A stretch of DNA of 64,000 nt from Atrichornis clamosus (lineage: Eukaryota; Chordata; Aves; Passeriformes; Menuridae). Position numbers and translations under genes: made by a program. The stretch covers positions 186,001 through 250,000 of the forward strand of contig WBMZ01010243.1 in NCBI GenBank assembly GCA_013400975.1. The letters are read 5' to 3'. Within the stretch, counting starts at the first letter, position 1; every line of letters begins with the position of its first letter. The notes beneath the pieces are model-generated. The model was given only the letters and a program-made list of their open reading frames with translations. It was not told the DNA's origin and made no database searches. Shown piece after piece: positions 1 to 15,180 of this stretch.

Positions 1-3000
1 AATTAATATTGACTGTTCACTATGACTATTAAGTTAGCTCCTAAAATATTTTACTCTGACCCCTTTTTTAGTATCAACCACTTAGTCTTGTCTATTGAGA
101 GTCCTTAATGGAGGCACAGCTCAAACATTGATGGAAGAAGAAAGCCCATATATAATATGACACATGCAGGCAACACTAGGCATCAATCCTGACAGCAGTG
201 AATTTCCATTGCTGTTAAATACCATTCATGCACAGTAAAATGGAAGATACTTAGCACTTTTATGAATCAAAGCAAAAGAAAAGGGAAAGGAATGGATTAC
301 CTGTAAAAGTCCTACTTAATTTGATTTTTTCACATTTCACCGTGCTTTACCTTAGAAATGTAAATGACTTATGATTTGAAAAATCATTTAGAGTCAGCAG
401 AAATTACATCTGTGCCTTGAGAGAAGAATAGGCTCCTACTGTGCACAATACTGTGGGCAGATCTTTAATTGCATTAAGTTCTGATGAGAGTCTGTGTCAC
501 CATTTCTTAGTGCTTACATTTTCTTCAATCTGTACAATTTATGGTATGCTTATGTGTGCATTATGTGCTTGTGGAAGGACATTTCAGGTTCAGAAGGATA
601 TTCCTGTCACATCAAACTAGAATATAAACAACTTTCTCTTTCTCACCTGCTTTGCTCTGTCGGGGTATTCACACTTCCAAGGTGGACCCTCACGATCCCA
701 ATGCATGGAGAGGTTTAACTCAAAAAAAAAAAAAAAAAAAAAAAAAAAGATTTCTACAAGCCAGGAAGTCACAGGAAGTGTTCCCTAGCACAAAATACCA
801 AGAAAAAGAACAGTGCCTTGCCTCAATTTCTCAACCACTGAGGCAGTTATTACTCGCGGCCATGTCTTTTTACTGTACTTAGAAACCTAAGCTCTACATA
901 GTCTATAAAAATACAGCAATACTGCTGCTTCCTAATGCTCAACTAGGTCAGAACACTAGCAGATATAAGCTTTAACACTTACTGAGAAGTGTCACTTCCA
1001 TTGAAACTCTTCTACTTTCTAGAAAATATTTAAATAACCACTGAGCCAAGGAGAATGGGGAAATGACTCTGTAGTCAATGAAGCAGCATACTTGGAAGAC
1101 TTTCAGTCTGCTCCCTGCATCAGTGAGTATCTATCTAAGTATAACATAATCCCTGTGCTGTTTGCAAATTGTTTTTTTCACAGCTGAACTTTTATTAGAA
1201 TTAAGCAACTTGCCTTTTCTCATTTACAACCCAAATGGACCATCTCAGGCCTTTTCCATTTATTTCTGGTAAGTACAAATCTCATCAGGATTGCTTGTGC
1301 TAAACACAGAACAAGGTATTTCTATGACAAAACTAAATTTTATTAGCTATTTTTTACAGAATAATTTTTCAGATGCTAAAAAGACCACAATCCTATACAA
1401 ACCACCTACTGCAGAACATTCAAAGGTCCGTTCTATGTCCCAAATCAGATATTTATCTTTAATGTCTATCACTTTTCTAAACTGTTTCACCTGCAGTTAC
1501 CACAGACCTGAAGGAAGAATACATAGAGACACAAGAAAGTACACATTTTAATTTCAGAAAGTCACCTGAGCTAGCAATTAGAAATAAATCCTTGAACAAC
1601 TTTCACACAATTTTTCCTTACTATGAACACTCATTTTACTGAAGAAATAGTTTTGTGCAACTAAAAATGAGAAAAAGACAAGAATCTGGCCACATTTTCA
1701 CCTACTGTATAAGAAACAGAAACATTAACAAATAACAGTATATGGGAGGATGTTGCCTGTGTGTGATCATACACTGTTTTGGTGCCTGAGACAAGGAAGT
1801 AAACTATCCTTTCTGAAATCTAATGGGTCAAACTCAAATACCAGAGTTTCTTCCTTAAAAGTCTTACAAAAACAAGTCTTTCCCTAGCTCACAGATGCTA
1901 GATGCAGCTTTTCCCATGCTCTTTTAACAGGACAGCTGCTTAAGAGGCAAAGAGGTCTAGCACTGATAAATGGAGGTCTCATCATTGATGTTTTTATTAA
2001 ATATGTAAGATAACACCAGCTAATGAGAGAAATGATCCAGAACTAGTGGGTTCTACATTGCTGTAGAATATTTGTATGGCCTGCAATGAGCAAGGGTTGT
2101 TTCTGCAGGCTTGCAAATTGTATGGCTACGGAATCTGCTCATGATCACAGTTTTAGGACATTTATCATAAAATGTAAATGCACTCATCCATAGTAACACC
2201 ATCCTTTCAGCAGTGGATTATGTCTGAATTGAACCACTTCCTAACTGTGCAGAACTGCACAAGGCAAAATGCTCTCTTTTTAATTGCCAAGATGGCTTCA
2301 AATCAGAAAATTTAACTACTTCTTCATGAACATGTACTGTGTTCACATGATGAAAAGTTTTCTTTCAAAAATACCTGTGCAGTAATTGCTCTGAACTTCA
2401 GCCATGGCACAGTGTATTCAAAAGGCACAAGGCTTTCTGTTAGGAAAATCACTGTTGTACGAAGTGTTAGGACAAAACTAAGAACTGAATTCCGCTCTCA
2501 CGTAATAGTGATATTTTCAGGCAGACATCATTATCTATTTTTCCCTGTTAGACTTCTGAATCACCTTGTGTTTTCCCAGGGCACACAGATTTCTGCTTTG
2601 CTCTTCTCTAGAGTTACAGACTGACTTCCTTTCCTTTGTCATTCAGGAATGCATTGTCTTGCTTCAAATACAGAATCAAAGCACAACACTAAAACTTCAG
2701 GCAGAGAGACTTTTTTTTCTGGAAATCAATAAAAGTAAAACGGAATGGGCCTTCTGTAACCAAATGATTTGATGTTACAATGACTTGATCCCAGTGGCAG
2801 TTTTGCCTAGTTAAGATAAGAATTATGTAAAATTGTGTTTTAGATCAGTTAATCTCCTATTATATATTTTAATTTTGGAGTTTGATATTCCTTGTCTCTT
2901 TTATTATCTTTTTCTTTCTCAAAACTTTTCTTATGTATATCAAATGAAATACTTGTATCTGTCATTTCACATATCCGTCAACAAACACCTGAAAGAAGCA

Positions 3001-6000
3001 GAAACTTTTGTGCATTTTGTGTAGACACGTATCATAAATGAGGAAGAGAAGAACTGTCCTGACAATTCAGTGCCTTCAAAATCTAGTGTTTGTACTCTGT
3101 GAAGAAATTAATGATTGTTTAACTTCCTATCAGATGTTTTTTGGGACTGAAGCAGCAAGAATACAGCCTGCTGCATTCGGGGCTTCTGACCCAAGAAGAT
3201 TATTGTTGGCCAAGATGAGATCTGAAGGTGTTCTTCTTTGCAAAATACTCCAAAAGAGATCACAGTTGCTTAAGATAAACCTGGAGATGTTCTCTGCAAA
3301 AGACTTTGCCAACATGACTTGAGAAACGTCTTAAGATTTCAAATGCTAATAGTCTAAAGATATTGAAAAGAATTATTACTGAAATAAGAAATTTCTTTTT
3401 TTCTTGGTCATTGATGGGTTTTTGTAATATCTAAGTCACTCAAGAGTATTGTTCTTTTTAGAAACAAAAGTCTGGTAGAAGGAATATAAAATAATATTCT
3501 TAATGAGGAAGTATAAAATAACCCTGATAAGACGATGCATTCAATTGAACAGTTTGTATGACTGATGGTATTTCTTAACATGAGTACAGTTTCTGAAACA
3601 CAAATTTCTGGTAGAATATATATTGGAAAAAAAAAAAAGAAAAAACATTAAACTTCTTTTCTGTTTCTGAAGCATAAATAAGCTGTAAAACAGTATTAAA
3701 GTAACCAGCTTTCAAGATCTTTGAGTGTTTTAAAAAAGAGATAAAAACATATAAAAAGATCATGTACAATGTCTAGCAGCAGTCATTCCCAGCAGATATC
3801 ATTAAGGCCAAAATTCAGGCTTTAAGAAAAAATTAAAGATTGAAGGTTCATATAGTTAGTAATACAAATTTTAGAGGGATGGAGGGAGGGTATGAGTGTA
3901 AGAGATCAATTTTCAAGGGAATATATAGACGTTAAGTGTTTAATTCTCCCTAAAATCCAAGCTCCAGGTTTATATATACATTTTATACAGATAGACATTA
4001 AAACTATGATAAACACTTACAAAAAGTGGAAATTAAACACTCTGGAAATTAAATTACATTTTGACACGATGTACTATGCATAAGCATCCTACAGCATAAA
4101 GGCCACTTCAAGCAGGTGTGAAAAAAGAATGAAGCTGAATCAGAGTTTCCACCTCTGAAACACCAAGAAAACCAAGTAGGGTGAAATTGTTTCCTTTTCT
4201 CTTTCTCCTACATTTTAGTAGTATCTTTTAGTTACTCTTTACAAAGATTCATAGCAAATAGATTCTATGAAGAGGCAGAAAAAATGGCCTTAAATTTTTT
4301 GCTAAACTGCTCATATTTGTGAACAGTAAACAGCTCACATTTAAACTTTGAAGTGTAAATATGTACCCATAATTACATTTTTAGTAATTCATTAACATTC
4401 AGATTTGAAACACGAAACCCATAGATATATGATAAAAAGGGAGGGCAGGAGGGAGGTGACAGGCTGGAAAGTCTGGGAATTGCAGCTGGATGACTGCTTT
4501 GTGACTGGAGGGGAAAGGAATACCAATGTGCAGCAAACTTTTGTCTCCTAGGAAATTTAGTTAACAAGTCATTCCAACATCATTTTTGCAGAACAGGTAC
4601 CATTACCTGCTTTGGGGTTTTTTGCAGTGAAGTTTGCATCTGTGAATTGGAATCCAACAGGCTGAAGCTCTTCACCATGACTGACAAATCTAGCATAAAA
4701 ATAGAAATACTGTCCTATTCCCCTTCCCAAATTTATTTTTTGTTTCAAAGAAACAAGTGGTGTAAATAGAATTTTTCAGCTGTTTTCTAAGATCACAAAA
4801 AGAAGGTAAATTCGTACTAATGTTTCTAAATATACATGTTTCTTGGGTCTGTTTATCAGGATTTGTGACCTCCATGTTGTGCTTGTAGCCATTGTGAATA
4901 CACAGAAATTCACCCATTGACCCAGCTAGATGGTTAGAGTCTGTAAGACGATTATCCACGACATTTTCAAGAGGTCTGAAGAAGAGGTGTTCAGTACTAG
5001 TGGCCTGGAAATGGTCATTTATGCAGTAATGCAGTTGAGGGCACAATAATGTTTAAGTAGAGTAAATAACTACATTCCACTGCAGCCAATGTAACTATGT
5101 ATATGACATAAATAGAATACTTCCCTAAATTTTTTGCTGGATCATAAACTTCAGCTCAAAAACAATCAGTTTCAATATCTTACAGTGATCCAATAACATC
5201 ACTCAGTGGCTTCATGGTAGATAAAAATGTTATGTGTTATCATGAAAACCATGCTCTCTACAGACAAGTCTCTTAGGTCTGCCTTCAGTATAAGAAGTAT
5301 TTTATTTGCATATACTCCTTTCAATTTGAGAGAGATAATCACATTCTTATGACCCTGAAAAAGACAAATAAAAAGCATGTAAAAGTTCAGTAAGGATCAC
5401 CTCCCGTTACAGAGATTACTCCTTTGAACACCTTAAAATGAATTGGAACTACGTTTTAAATCATCCTGTCATCCCTGTGGTATTAATACAGGTTTAGCTA
5501 CTCAGGGTGCCTTTTTTATTAATGCTTTCAAATTTCACTTTGATTTGAGGAGCAACACAAATATTTCCTCACTATTCACTGTTCTTTGCATTCCTTAGAT
5601 GTTGGAAAGTTTATTCTTGTCTTAAGTATCTTTGAAGACAGATTCTCTTGAACATCAGAAATGAAGCAACCCAGAAGTGGAAGCAAGCTTTGACAAACAA
5701 AGGAAATTTTCCTTTTTGCTACCTATTTGATTAGTGTTTACTGCAACTTCCATGTGTTTCACTTTTTTTGCCCTACTGTGTGAACATTACTCCCCCAGTT
5801 AAAAACTGCATCATGTTCTTTTGGCTCACCCAATGTGTGGCTTGTACTATCACTCAAACACAAAAATGAATAAACCCTGTGGCCAGCTGGAGAAAGTATG
5901 CTCACTGCTCTTCAGCAAAGAGTAGGAGCACTGTCTTGAAATTATAGAACAACTGAGCCTGAGAAAGAACAAAGCAGAACACTAAGCCTTGGCTTTACAC

Positions 6001-7250
6001 ATATGAGTAGCCTAAACGACTTGGGAGGTTTTGGTGCATTGGGTGGCTCTTTCATTGCTTAGGCTTAGATCTACTGCCACAATACAGACCACAAAGTAAA
6101 TGAGGCTCACCCAACAATTCCCGCATGAGGCATGAAATACCAGGCCTTGAGTGAAGAATGAAAGTTTACATCTTTTTACTGCAAGAGTTAGAAATACAGA
6201 CCTTGCTTCCAGTCTAAACTTACAGTGTTTAGACTTCACTCTCTAGAGGTGCGATTTCGTGGTATGTTAGAAAGCCATGAATTACTAGACAATTCTCTTT
6301 GATAATTTTGACTTTTGGATGAATAGAAAAGAACTTCTTAACTCTTTAGAGAATTCAAAACTTTCTGTTACAGCTCATGTGCACACCAAAACTGATGCTA
6401 TGTTTTCATCACAGATAGAGCAGCTCATGACAGAAGAACAGAAGTCCATAGAAATAAATATTTTAGCAAGTGCCTGAAAGATTTTAACACAATATTGAAC
6501 CAAGAAATGAGGGCCATAATGTCTCAAAAAGCGTTTTCCTTGACCATGAGAAATTGTAATGTGATCTGACAAGTTTTATGAAAAATGAATTTGCACATCA
6601 TTCAAACACAAATATAAACCCATATGCATAGTTGTAGAATGATAAACTTGAGTTACAGAAATGACCATGTAATTAAAGAGAGGTTTGCGAAGTGAATTCC
6701 GTACTGAAAATGAATGTTCCCAAATACTTCTCTGTTATATTTGTTCAGCGGTAGTCATTAGTGCCCAATTTTGATTCAGCAATAGGTTGCATTTTGATGC
6801 AATATTATCCTGTTCAACACAAACCCTAGTTATGCAGTCCTGCTTTTCTGCTTTCTTACAAAGAAATGTTTGATTATGTAATATAATCTGAAGGAATTTG
6901 TCCTATTTTAAATATTGGAGACAAAAGAACCTCTTTAATTACACCGTTTCAGATGTCCTAGGGGGACTTGTGTAGTCTCTTGTTTTGGTCCCCACTTTTA
7001 CCTTTTAGTTAACAATGCTTCATTTGGAAAAATCTTTCCTTTTTATGTGTGTCATTGTAGTGGAATGAGCCAACTATATGAGTCTCACTTTTGGGATTTA
7101 CATCAAAACAACCTATATCAGGCTCACTTTGGGGATTCATTTCTAGTTATCAAAGTATTTGTCATTTTAATATTCAGTTTTGTATTTTAAGCATCAGTCA
7201 GTTTCTTATATATTCATAATGAAACAAAGAGAGCTCAAAAATATTAACAG
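1..7250. other. Intergenic, AT-rich, no gene seen
   Basis: Apart from the A27 tract nothing is recognisable. The longest frame is 118 codons on the minus strand (4690-5046). It lacks domain features, and no splice or promoter context supports it. A 94-codon plus-strand frame (3038-3322) is likewise unsupported. Confidence 0.6.
722..748 (+). repeat. A27 homopolymer
   Basis: Twenty-seven uninterrupted A residues. It could be the poly(A) tail of a retroposed sequence, but the bases before it match nothing I recognise and I see no flanking target-site duplication. A simple homopolymer is the safer call. Confidence 0.9.
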
Positions 7251-10200
7251 TACTAAGAGCAAAATTTAATTTTCCAACAAGTTGAAAATTTTGGGTTGTG
7301 AAATGTTGTGGTGAAGACGGAGTAGGAGGAGAGCTGAGAGAGGTGAGCAAAGTGTGAGGGAACAGGGGGAGGACATGAGGAAAGCATATGGGAAGGGCTT
7401 TTCTCTCTTTTAAAATATTTCTTGTCTTGTCCTACCACTTCAGTTCCTGACAAAATAAAATCTTCTGTTGTCACTGTTGAAGGAAGAACTCTGGGCTAGA
7501 TATACCTTCAGTGCCATCTAATAGAGCATTTACCATATTCTCACTTTTTTCTCACTAGAAATCTAAAAAAAGGAAAATTTTATGATTAACATGGCAAAAG
7601 AGGGGAGAAATGCATATACTTAAATACACACATATTACTTAGACAAGTACCATGCTCAAACACAGAGAGCAGATCACAATAAAAAAAAAGTAAAATTATC
7701 AGTCAAAGACAATGCATTATTCAAATGCCAACCTATTGCCTCTACCATATTTTAACCATATGATTTCTGTTCCCATGACTGTCTGTAGTCATCTCTGGTC
7801 TCCAAGGACTGTAATGACTGAGAAAACAACCCAAGTAAAATAAGAAGGGAGGCAATAGCAAGTCCTAAGCTAGAATTAGCATAATTCAGGACATTCTCTA
7901 GCCAGCAGTTACATAACATGTAGGTTTTATTTGAACCTTCTTTGTTTTTCATTATAATTCTCAGCTAGAGCACAAGAATTAGACAAAGTATGACAATAGT
8001 AGTCATGGCAGCAACATACACAAATATAAATTTCTTGCACTTACCTTATCTAAACTACTGATATCTCATTAGTCTTTCCAAGCATAGTTCTGGAAGAAGC
8101 CTGTGAGTCTCAGTTTAGTGTGCTCTGCCTGAAAAACACTGCTCACATTCCTGTTCCTTACAAACTCCTTCCTATTTGGTAGCAATAAAATATTTCATTT
8201 AGTTATGTCAGCTAATAAAGGATCCAGATGGTTTTGTACCAGGGACATGTCTTTCTTATTACTACTTCACAAACTTCTATATCACTTTCAAACTTCGTCA
8301 CTTATGATTTAGTGTGCCTCTTCCAAGCCATGGATATTAAGTACTATATAGACCAAGTAGCAATTACTTTATGTTCTCTCTAAAAATATATCAACTCAGC
8401 TTGTGGTATATTTTTCAGACCTATTACCTTGCTATTTAATGTGTGCTACATTGATTTTGTGTTATTTTTCCCTCTAAATTAAAAACTAGCATTATACTAT
8501 ATTAGTACTATTGTGAAAATTCTTTACTCTTAACCAGTTGCACAAAGATCTCTCATTGAGGGGGGATTTTTCCTTCCTTTTATCCGTTTTTTATAAAGTA
8601 GTTCCATTACATTAAATACTCAGATTTTCCTTTTTTTTGGGTTTCTTTTCCATTTTCTTCCATTTCTACTCTTAACCAAAAATAATTTAAAAGATATGAG
8701 TCTTGTCAACTTTTTTCTTTTGTATAGTAAAATGGTCTTAATGTGACTCCCAGAAGCCATTTGCATTTTCCTATCTAGTACTTTTTCTCTATATTATTTA
8801 GCTCACAGTTCTTTTTTGTAATGAAATCACACCTAGTAAAAGGTTTTTCCTATCTCTTGGACAGCCTCTTTTGACTGATGAATGTGTAATCTATAATTTT
8901 TAGAAATTCTAGTGATATTTAACTATTGGTAAATATCCTACAAAGTCTCTCAGATTAAACTCCCCTGTGATAACGAAGGTGTTCTATTTCCTTTTTAACT
9001 AAAACAACAAGTATGTCCTTAGGGAACCAAACACCATCTTTCAGCCTCACCTTTTGCATAAAACCTCTCCTGACTGTTTTCATCCACTTACACAGCCCAT
9101 TACCACTGATGCTGGCATTCTAGTCATATGAATCACACCATCAAGCTTCATTAATGTCAGATTTTTCATATATGTGCTCACAGATGAGTAATTTCTCAGG
9201 TTTTGAATTACAGTCACCCCAAGAAATCCACCAATGAATTATGGTTCCAGTTCATATAATCTGTGTCAAAATTTTGAACTAAATCTTTCATCTTTCACTT
9301 TTGCATTTTGTTTCAATGACTTCTATCTCAATAAAGCATATTGAAACCACAGCTGGTTAAAAAGAAGGCCCTAGGCAGTAATACTGTGCCACTCCTTTTT
9401 GATGCAGTTTAAGCAATGTTTTGCAGTCTTCCTATGTGATGAAGGAATTCTCCTTGGGCTTGCCCAGTACACTAAGCCCAGACTGCCCTTTCTCTCTGTT
9501 GCCCTGAATTCATGCATCATTTCAAGACTGCCAGTTATATGAATTGTATTTGGTTCCTGGGTTGTTTTTTTGTTTTGGGTTTTTTTTAGAATGCCTACAC
9601 AACTCAAAAGCACAAAAAACATCAAAAACTGTGCTAAGGGGATGCAAGTAGACTCTTAAAACCATATTTTCTCCAGTTCATTTTCTCCAAAAGTACCTTT
9701 CCTTGCTTTCATATTTGTTTTGAAACTTAAAGTTTAACCTTTTCACACCATGGCTATACATTCATTTTCACAGGCCAAATCAGTTTATTTGCAGCCTACC
9801 TTTCTGAATTAATCCAACCAGAAAGACACTTGTTTAGCAATTACACTCTACCCTGTAGAGTTTGTGAAACCAGAGTGACAGTTTTCAACCAAAGCAGAAG
9901 AGAATTCAATGAACCAATGATATAATCCTGAGCATATTTATATGATAAACTGTTGACTATGAAAATAAGTAAACAGTGATGATATTTATGTACTTTGCCA
10001 AGCTATCTTATGAACTTAATCATAAAGCCTCAAATGTCCTTGAAATTGGAAATGAATCCAAAGCCACAGTATGTCCTTTTCATCTACCCATATCTATAAT
10101 AATCTAATATAATAATTATCAAAGTACTTCTACAACAATTAAGTAAAAAACAAATCTGCCACCCCTATTAAATTTATAACTATTAATTTTCCATAGGATG

Positions 10201-13200
10201 ATGACTGAAACTCTGCTGATTACCTAGTTGCTCAGTGCTGAATTCTGTCACTTCTTTTAGGTCAGTAATTTTACATGGGATTTGTTCATGCTTAAGGCAT
10301 GGAGAATACTCCTGATACAATATCACCATTTAAAATATCAAATGTCTTTGGTGATAATATACTTCTAACACTTTGTCTGCTGTAACCACAGTGATATGTG
10401 AAAGGGATGACTTGACATCCTGATGTGCTGGGAAAAGGGGATCTAGATAACTAAGTCACCAACTTTTAGTTTGTTTTTTACCAGAATTTTTCAATCCATG
10501 TCTGCTCTATATAAAAATTAAAAATTATTTACCAAATTATGGAAACAGTTGTGGAGGGGGAAAAAAAAAGTCTCCAAAATTGTAAAGCAAGGAAATTTAG
10601 TGAAAAGATATAGACAATATGTACATTTGGAGTCCGACATTGCAATCATATGGATCAGTGTAGAAAATTATTTTCAGGGTCATGGAATGTTTCTAGCCAT
10701 CATTGTCAGAGACGATATGTACATCTCATGATACCAGCAAAAAGAAACATGAATTTGCAATAGCCCGTAGTACATGGTCATAAACCAAAAGAAAATAGAA
10801 ATTGCTGCTCTTCTTAGTGACAAGCATAGAACTAAACTTTAACAAGTCAAGCCTTGATCCAACAAGATCCTTTCAAACTTCAATTAAACACACCCAAGGT
10901 TTAACTGGTGTTATCTCTGACTACAATTTTTTCTATGTTGGAGGACATGATTGTGTGAACTTAATTGGATTTCTGTGGCTAAAAGAAATTTCATATAATG
11001 GTGAAAAATATTTACTTTTCATATCAGTCTCTCAAGTGCTCTCATTTGGAGATGATTAAAGGTGAAATAGAACAAGCTTTTCCAATCAGTAAGTGGCAAA
11101 CAGGTTTTGTGACATGCTGTCAGAGATCACACAGTTATTCATAATATAAAAATAGAGAATTGTCTGTCTTCATCAAACTAGTAGGAAATTTCTATTGTCC
11201 TATTCCTAATGAAATTGTACACATTTTGCCAAGGCAGAGAATTGTAAGGACCCCTGGAGAAGAAATCAGAGAAGCTTACTCTAAGTACCCATCATCAATA
11301 CAAAACCACACTATCTTCATTTTCTCTCTTTCTTAAACAAAAACACAAATGAATAGCCACCAAATTCCCAATACTTCTAGACAGCTAGATTGCAATAACT
11401 GAAGTTCACATCCAATCAATATAAATGTTATTAGGTTGTGTGTTCCATTTTGCCCGTTCTAGCTGACAGGATTGTTGAGTTAGAGCACAGGAAACCAATG
11501 TACTTTGGTTTGCTTCAAGGACCATGGATTACCAAGTGACAGAGTCATTAAAACAATTCCTAAGGAGAAAAAAAAATACAATTGACACTAACATTAATCT
11601 TGAAAAAGCCCCATCAAATTAAGTTGGTCAGATGCACTGACTCCATGTATTTTAAAAAATCATTTGGAACAGTTCTTGGACTATTTAAAAATCACCCAGA
11701 CAGGAAAAGCAAGAAAGGAAAATGTATGTGTGAATGATAGAATGCCAAAGAACACATACTGTATTTGGTAGAGGGTAAATCTGCTGTGAACTAGTAATGC
11801 TATCCATAGCGGGGCCAAATATAAAAGGAAGCGAAAGAGCGACAATTTCAACTCTTCAGCAGAGAGGAACAAAACACATTTTATAGGACAAGATTATAGG
11901 ACTGAAAAAAACCCTAATTCTACTGTGTATGAAGGAAGGAAATACAGAATAAATTTGTATCACACTGTCCATGATCCAGGGTTACCTTTATACCACAGTC
12001 CAGCAACATGTGCAAATGTAGGTTCAATGAGTTGTTGCAGATTTCAAATCTATCGTTTGCCTGCCAGTTTTGTTTGATCCTGTGAAGCTTTATACAATTT
12101 CCTTATTGCCCTTTCTCATGAATTTACCATAGTCCCTTTCTTAAGAGCATCACTGCTAATAGTAATTGCAGTGTCCAAAAAATAAAGAGACAATACTTAT
12201 GTCAACCCTCATGAGATCCTGACAGTACAACCAACATAACAAAATAGAAACAACTGCTATTTAAAATTGAAATGAGACTCGTGGACAGCAGCTAAAAAGA
12301 ATATTTTTAAATGGTACCTTTCTCTTCCAGTACCTTAATATCCAAGATCATACTGGGGATAATCCAGGGTTTGAAGACAATTTTCTTTTGAATAAAAAGA
12401 TAAGAATGAAATACAGCATATGATCAGATAGTAAAAATGTCTCTGGAAACAAATTATTCACCAATAATCCAATTACTTGTTGCTTGCAGAGCTTTAATCT
12501 GTTAATTATCTCCATTCATTCTGAGCAACATCTTCATTACTGAGATTCATTACAGGTCTATTCAGGTCTCTGAAAGTATTTAACACCTTTTGTGTCCAAA
12601 AAAGTACATCATCATCAAGCTTTCAGACCTCAAAGGCAGGGTTTTGTCCTTGGATATATTTATGTATTTCCCATTACAGTCAAATAATTTAGAACACAAT
12701 AACTGATCCAATAGGGGTTTACTATTTTATCACTGTTTAAAAGATTCTTCATGTATTTTTATGATTTCTAATGTTATCTGGAGATTAGAGGTCGTTTGAT
12801 CCTTTTCTACCTATATACCTGAAAAAAATCAAATCTACTATCTACATACAATCAGAGCTTTTCAATTTCGTTGCACTGGCCCCTCAGTACGGCTCAGTAC
12901 ATGGTAAGAACAGTTCAGTTTTCACATAAGATATATTTTGAGAATGTGTATCCATGTACCTATTTAAAGATTCAGATTTGAGTGGAGGCATTCTAACAGA
13001 CATTCAGTATGAAAACTGGACTCATAAGACTGCAGTCACCATTAGAACCTCAACACAATGCAAAATTTAGCCATCAAATACCTAGAGGAGCAGTAAGATA
13101 TTTACTACAACACAACAATTAGAAACAACAATCAGACATTAAATAAATTAAAAATCCATTCTCTGAAAATAGCAAACTAAACAGGTTTGTAAGAAATATT

Positions 13201-15180
13201 AAGGTTTGGGAGATGTCCAGGTCTATCTTGTCAAAAGCACTAGGAATCCACAACTGAGACTAGAAGAAGATGCTTTATTTAATTGGGATTCACAAGAACT
13301 TAAACAAAATTAATAATTTTGACTTTGATTAGGGAGGTGGAAACAAATGTCCTTAATTTTTTTTAATATTTAACACAGTCATCAAGGATGAGGAAAATCA
13401 GGGTATTTATACAGTAAATGCATATTAACTCAAAATGTTTCATTTTAAACAGCTAAGCACTGAAAAGAACCCACCATCACTCAATTGTTGGCATGGTTTT
13501 CTGAGAAGTGCAATGTTAAATTCAGATTACTCTCAGTACAAAAAGACAGATCTGAAATTCATTTGTTCATAACCCACACAATTATTCTAATCACTGGGAT
13601 GGATGTTGCATGGAAAGGTTGCCACCAACTCCATTTTCATCTGTGGGTTCTAAGGATACTCTTCCTTTGAGAAGTTACACTTGGTAAAATCCCTGTGGCA
13701 TCTTACTAAAGCCCAAAAAACTTTATTCATAAAGTACTCAGCAGTTGGAAGATATCTCTGTACATTTTAATAATTAACATCTTCATACACTCTATCATCA
13801 ATACATCTGGAATTTTGTAGGCAATATAAGTTAATCTGCAGGTAGATACTAACAATAGTGATACTGTCATTTTCTAACAAAGTGTTAGGAAAAATGATGT
13901 AATTATGATAATTCTCTTATATCCAAGGCTTTAAAAGCACTGGCCCTGATATTCCATGGATGCCTGGATTTTTTTTTTTTAGCTAATTTGTTTCACCTAC
14001 TCTAGGCTGTATTTGAAATAAAGCAAGTTGAATTGCCATACTCTGTAGCTTACTAACATCTATCACAGTGTGTTACAGGTTAAATGAAGCCAAAATGACT
14101 ATGACAAATTTTGCTTTCAGAAATGCGCTGAAGAAATGGGAAATTTCTCTTTTTTAACAGTTTGTTTGCTTTATCTTAACTGACACCAGGTAAGTGGCTC
14201 TGCAATGCCCTCTGTATTTCAGTGCGAATTTTCACACCTTGTTCACAATCCTTGTTTTAAAGAGGTTAATAGATGGGAAAACTCACCAAACTTTTTACTA
14301 CATTTCAGGAGCTCAGAAGAGAAACATTTCTGTGGGAATTTTAACTTCATTGACAACAGGACATTTTGGAAGAAGTTTTCTGTCTGTTCATTCAGTACTA
14401 CATTGCCTGATTTTTCCAAGATCACAACTGAAGGTTTTAGAATTAGTAGCTTAGATTTCTCAAATATTCATTCTGCTAGAGTAATATTATTTTACCTCTA
14501 TTTTCATGTGAATTTAACTCTTGAGCAAAGTATTTTATTCACTGTTTAGAGATAAAAGCCTCTTTTTTTTTTTTTCCAATAGGCAAGCAGAATGATTCAA
14601 GTAATAGCAGTTAAAACATATCCTTAATGCACCTCATCAATATTACTGTAGTTTATAATGGATATTTGTGACTTCCCCCCACTTCCAGAAGAATAAATGA
14701 GATTTGTGCAGACATCATGGAAACAGAATTTGGCCACTGAATCTTCATAACCAATGAGAGTGAAATACAAAGCACCCAGTATGGCTAGGAGACCACAAAT
14801 TACATTTGTAATTTGTAGTCTTAAGACTCAGGAAAACAAATCCTTAAGTATAATTACTCAAGAAATAAGCTAAAAGAACAGCAGTTTTCTTTTGCCCTAG
14901 CTATTCTTCTACTTACAAATTGAAGACATTTGATCTGCAACATTTGGAACATATTGAAAAACCTCATATGACTCTAGTGGCTGTTTTTTTTTATTTTAGA
15001 AGAATTACTCTCCCTTAGCATGCAAAACTACTGATTACCTCTGGCACTGATTTCCACAAGAACCTGAGAAAGCATCCAACCTAACATGGTCTTGGTCTTT
15101 CCTGCAATACTGCTATATAAAATGCTGGAGAGTTATAAAAGAATTTAAGTACACCAGAGGTACATTCACACTGCTTTGAC
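7251..15180. other. Intergenic, AT-rich, no gene seen
   Basis: A purine-rich patch (GGAGGAGAGCTGAGAGAGG-like, about 7,310-7,400) and a homeodomain-motif-rich stretch near 12,465-12,560 (CCAATTAC, GTTAATTATC) are the only visible texture, besides the inverted repeat at 14.8 kb. Open frames of up to 114 codons (14205-14549) look random and overlap one another in several frames. Confidence 0.6.
14791..14820. repeat. Near-perfect inverted repeat
   Basis: ACAAATTACA and TGTAATTTGT (10-bp arms, 2-nt loop) extended by GAC/GTC outside a single mismatch. It is AT-rich and close to several TAAT motifs. Confidence 0.8.

Noticed and set aside
3038..3322. 94-codon plus-strand frame with a partly charged C-terminus
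   Set aside because: No recognisable domain, and the antisense frame is open too. No exon signals found.
4690..5046. 118-codon minus-strand frame
   Set aside because: No signal peptide, domain, splice context or similarity. In 64 kb of six-frame sequence a frame of this length is expected by chance.
11080..11170. MIR-like words (AGTAAGTGGCAAA, GATCACACAGTTA)
   Set aside because: The words occur in the wrong order and without the MIR core between them. Probably chance.
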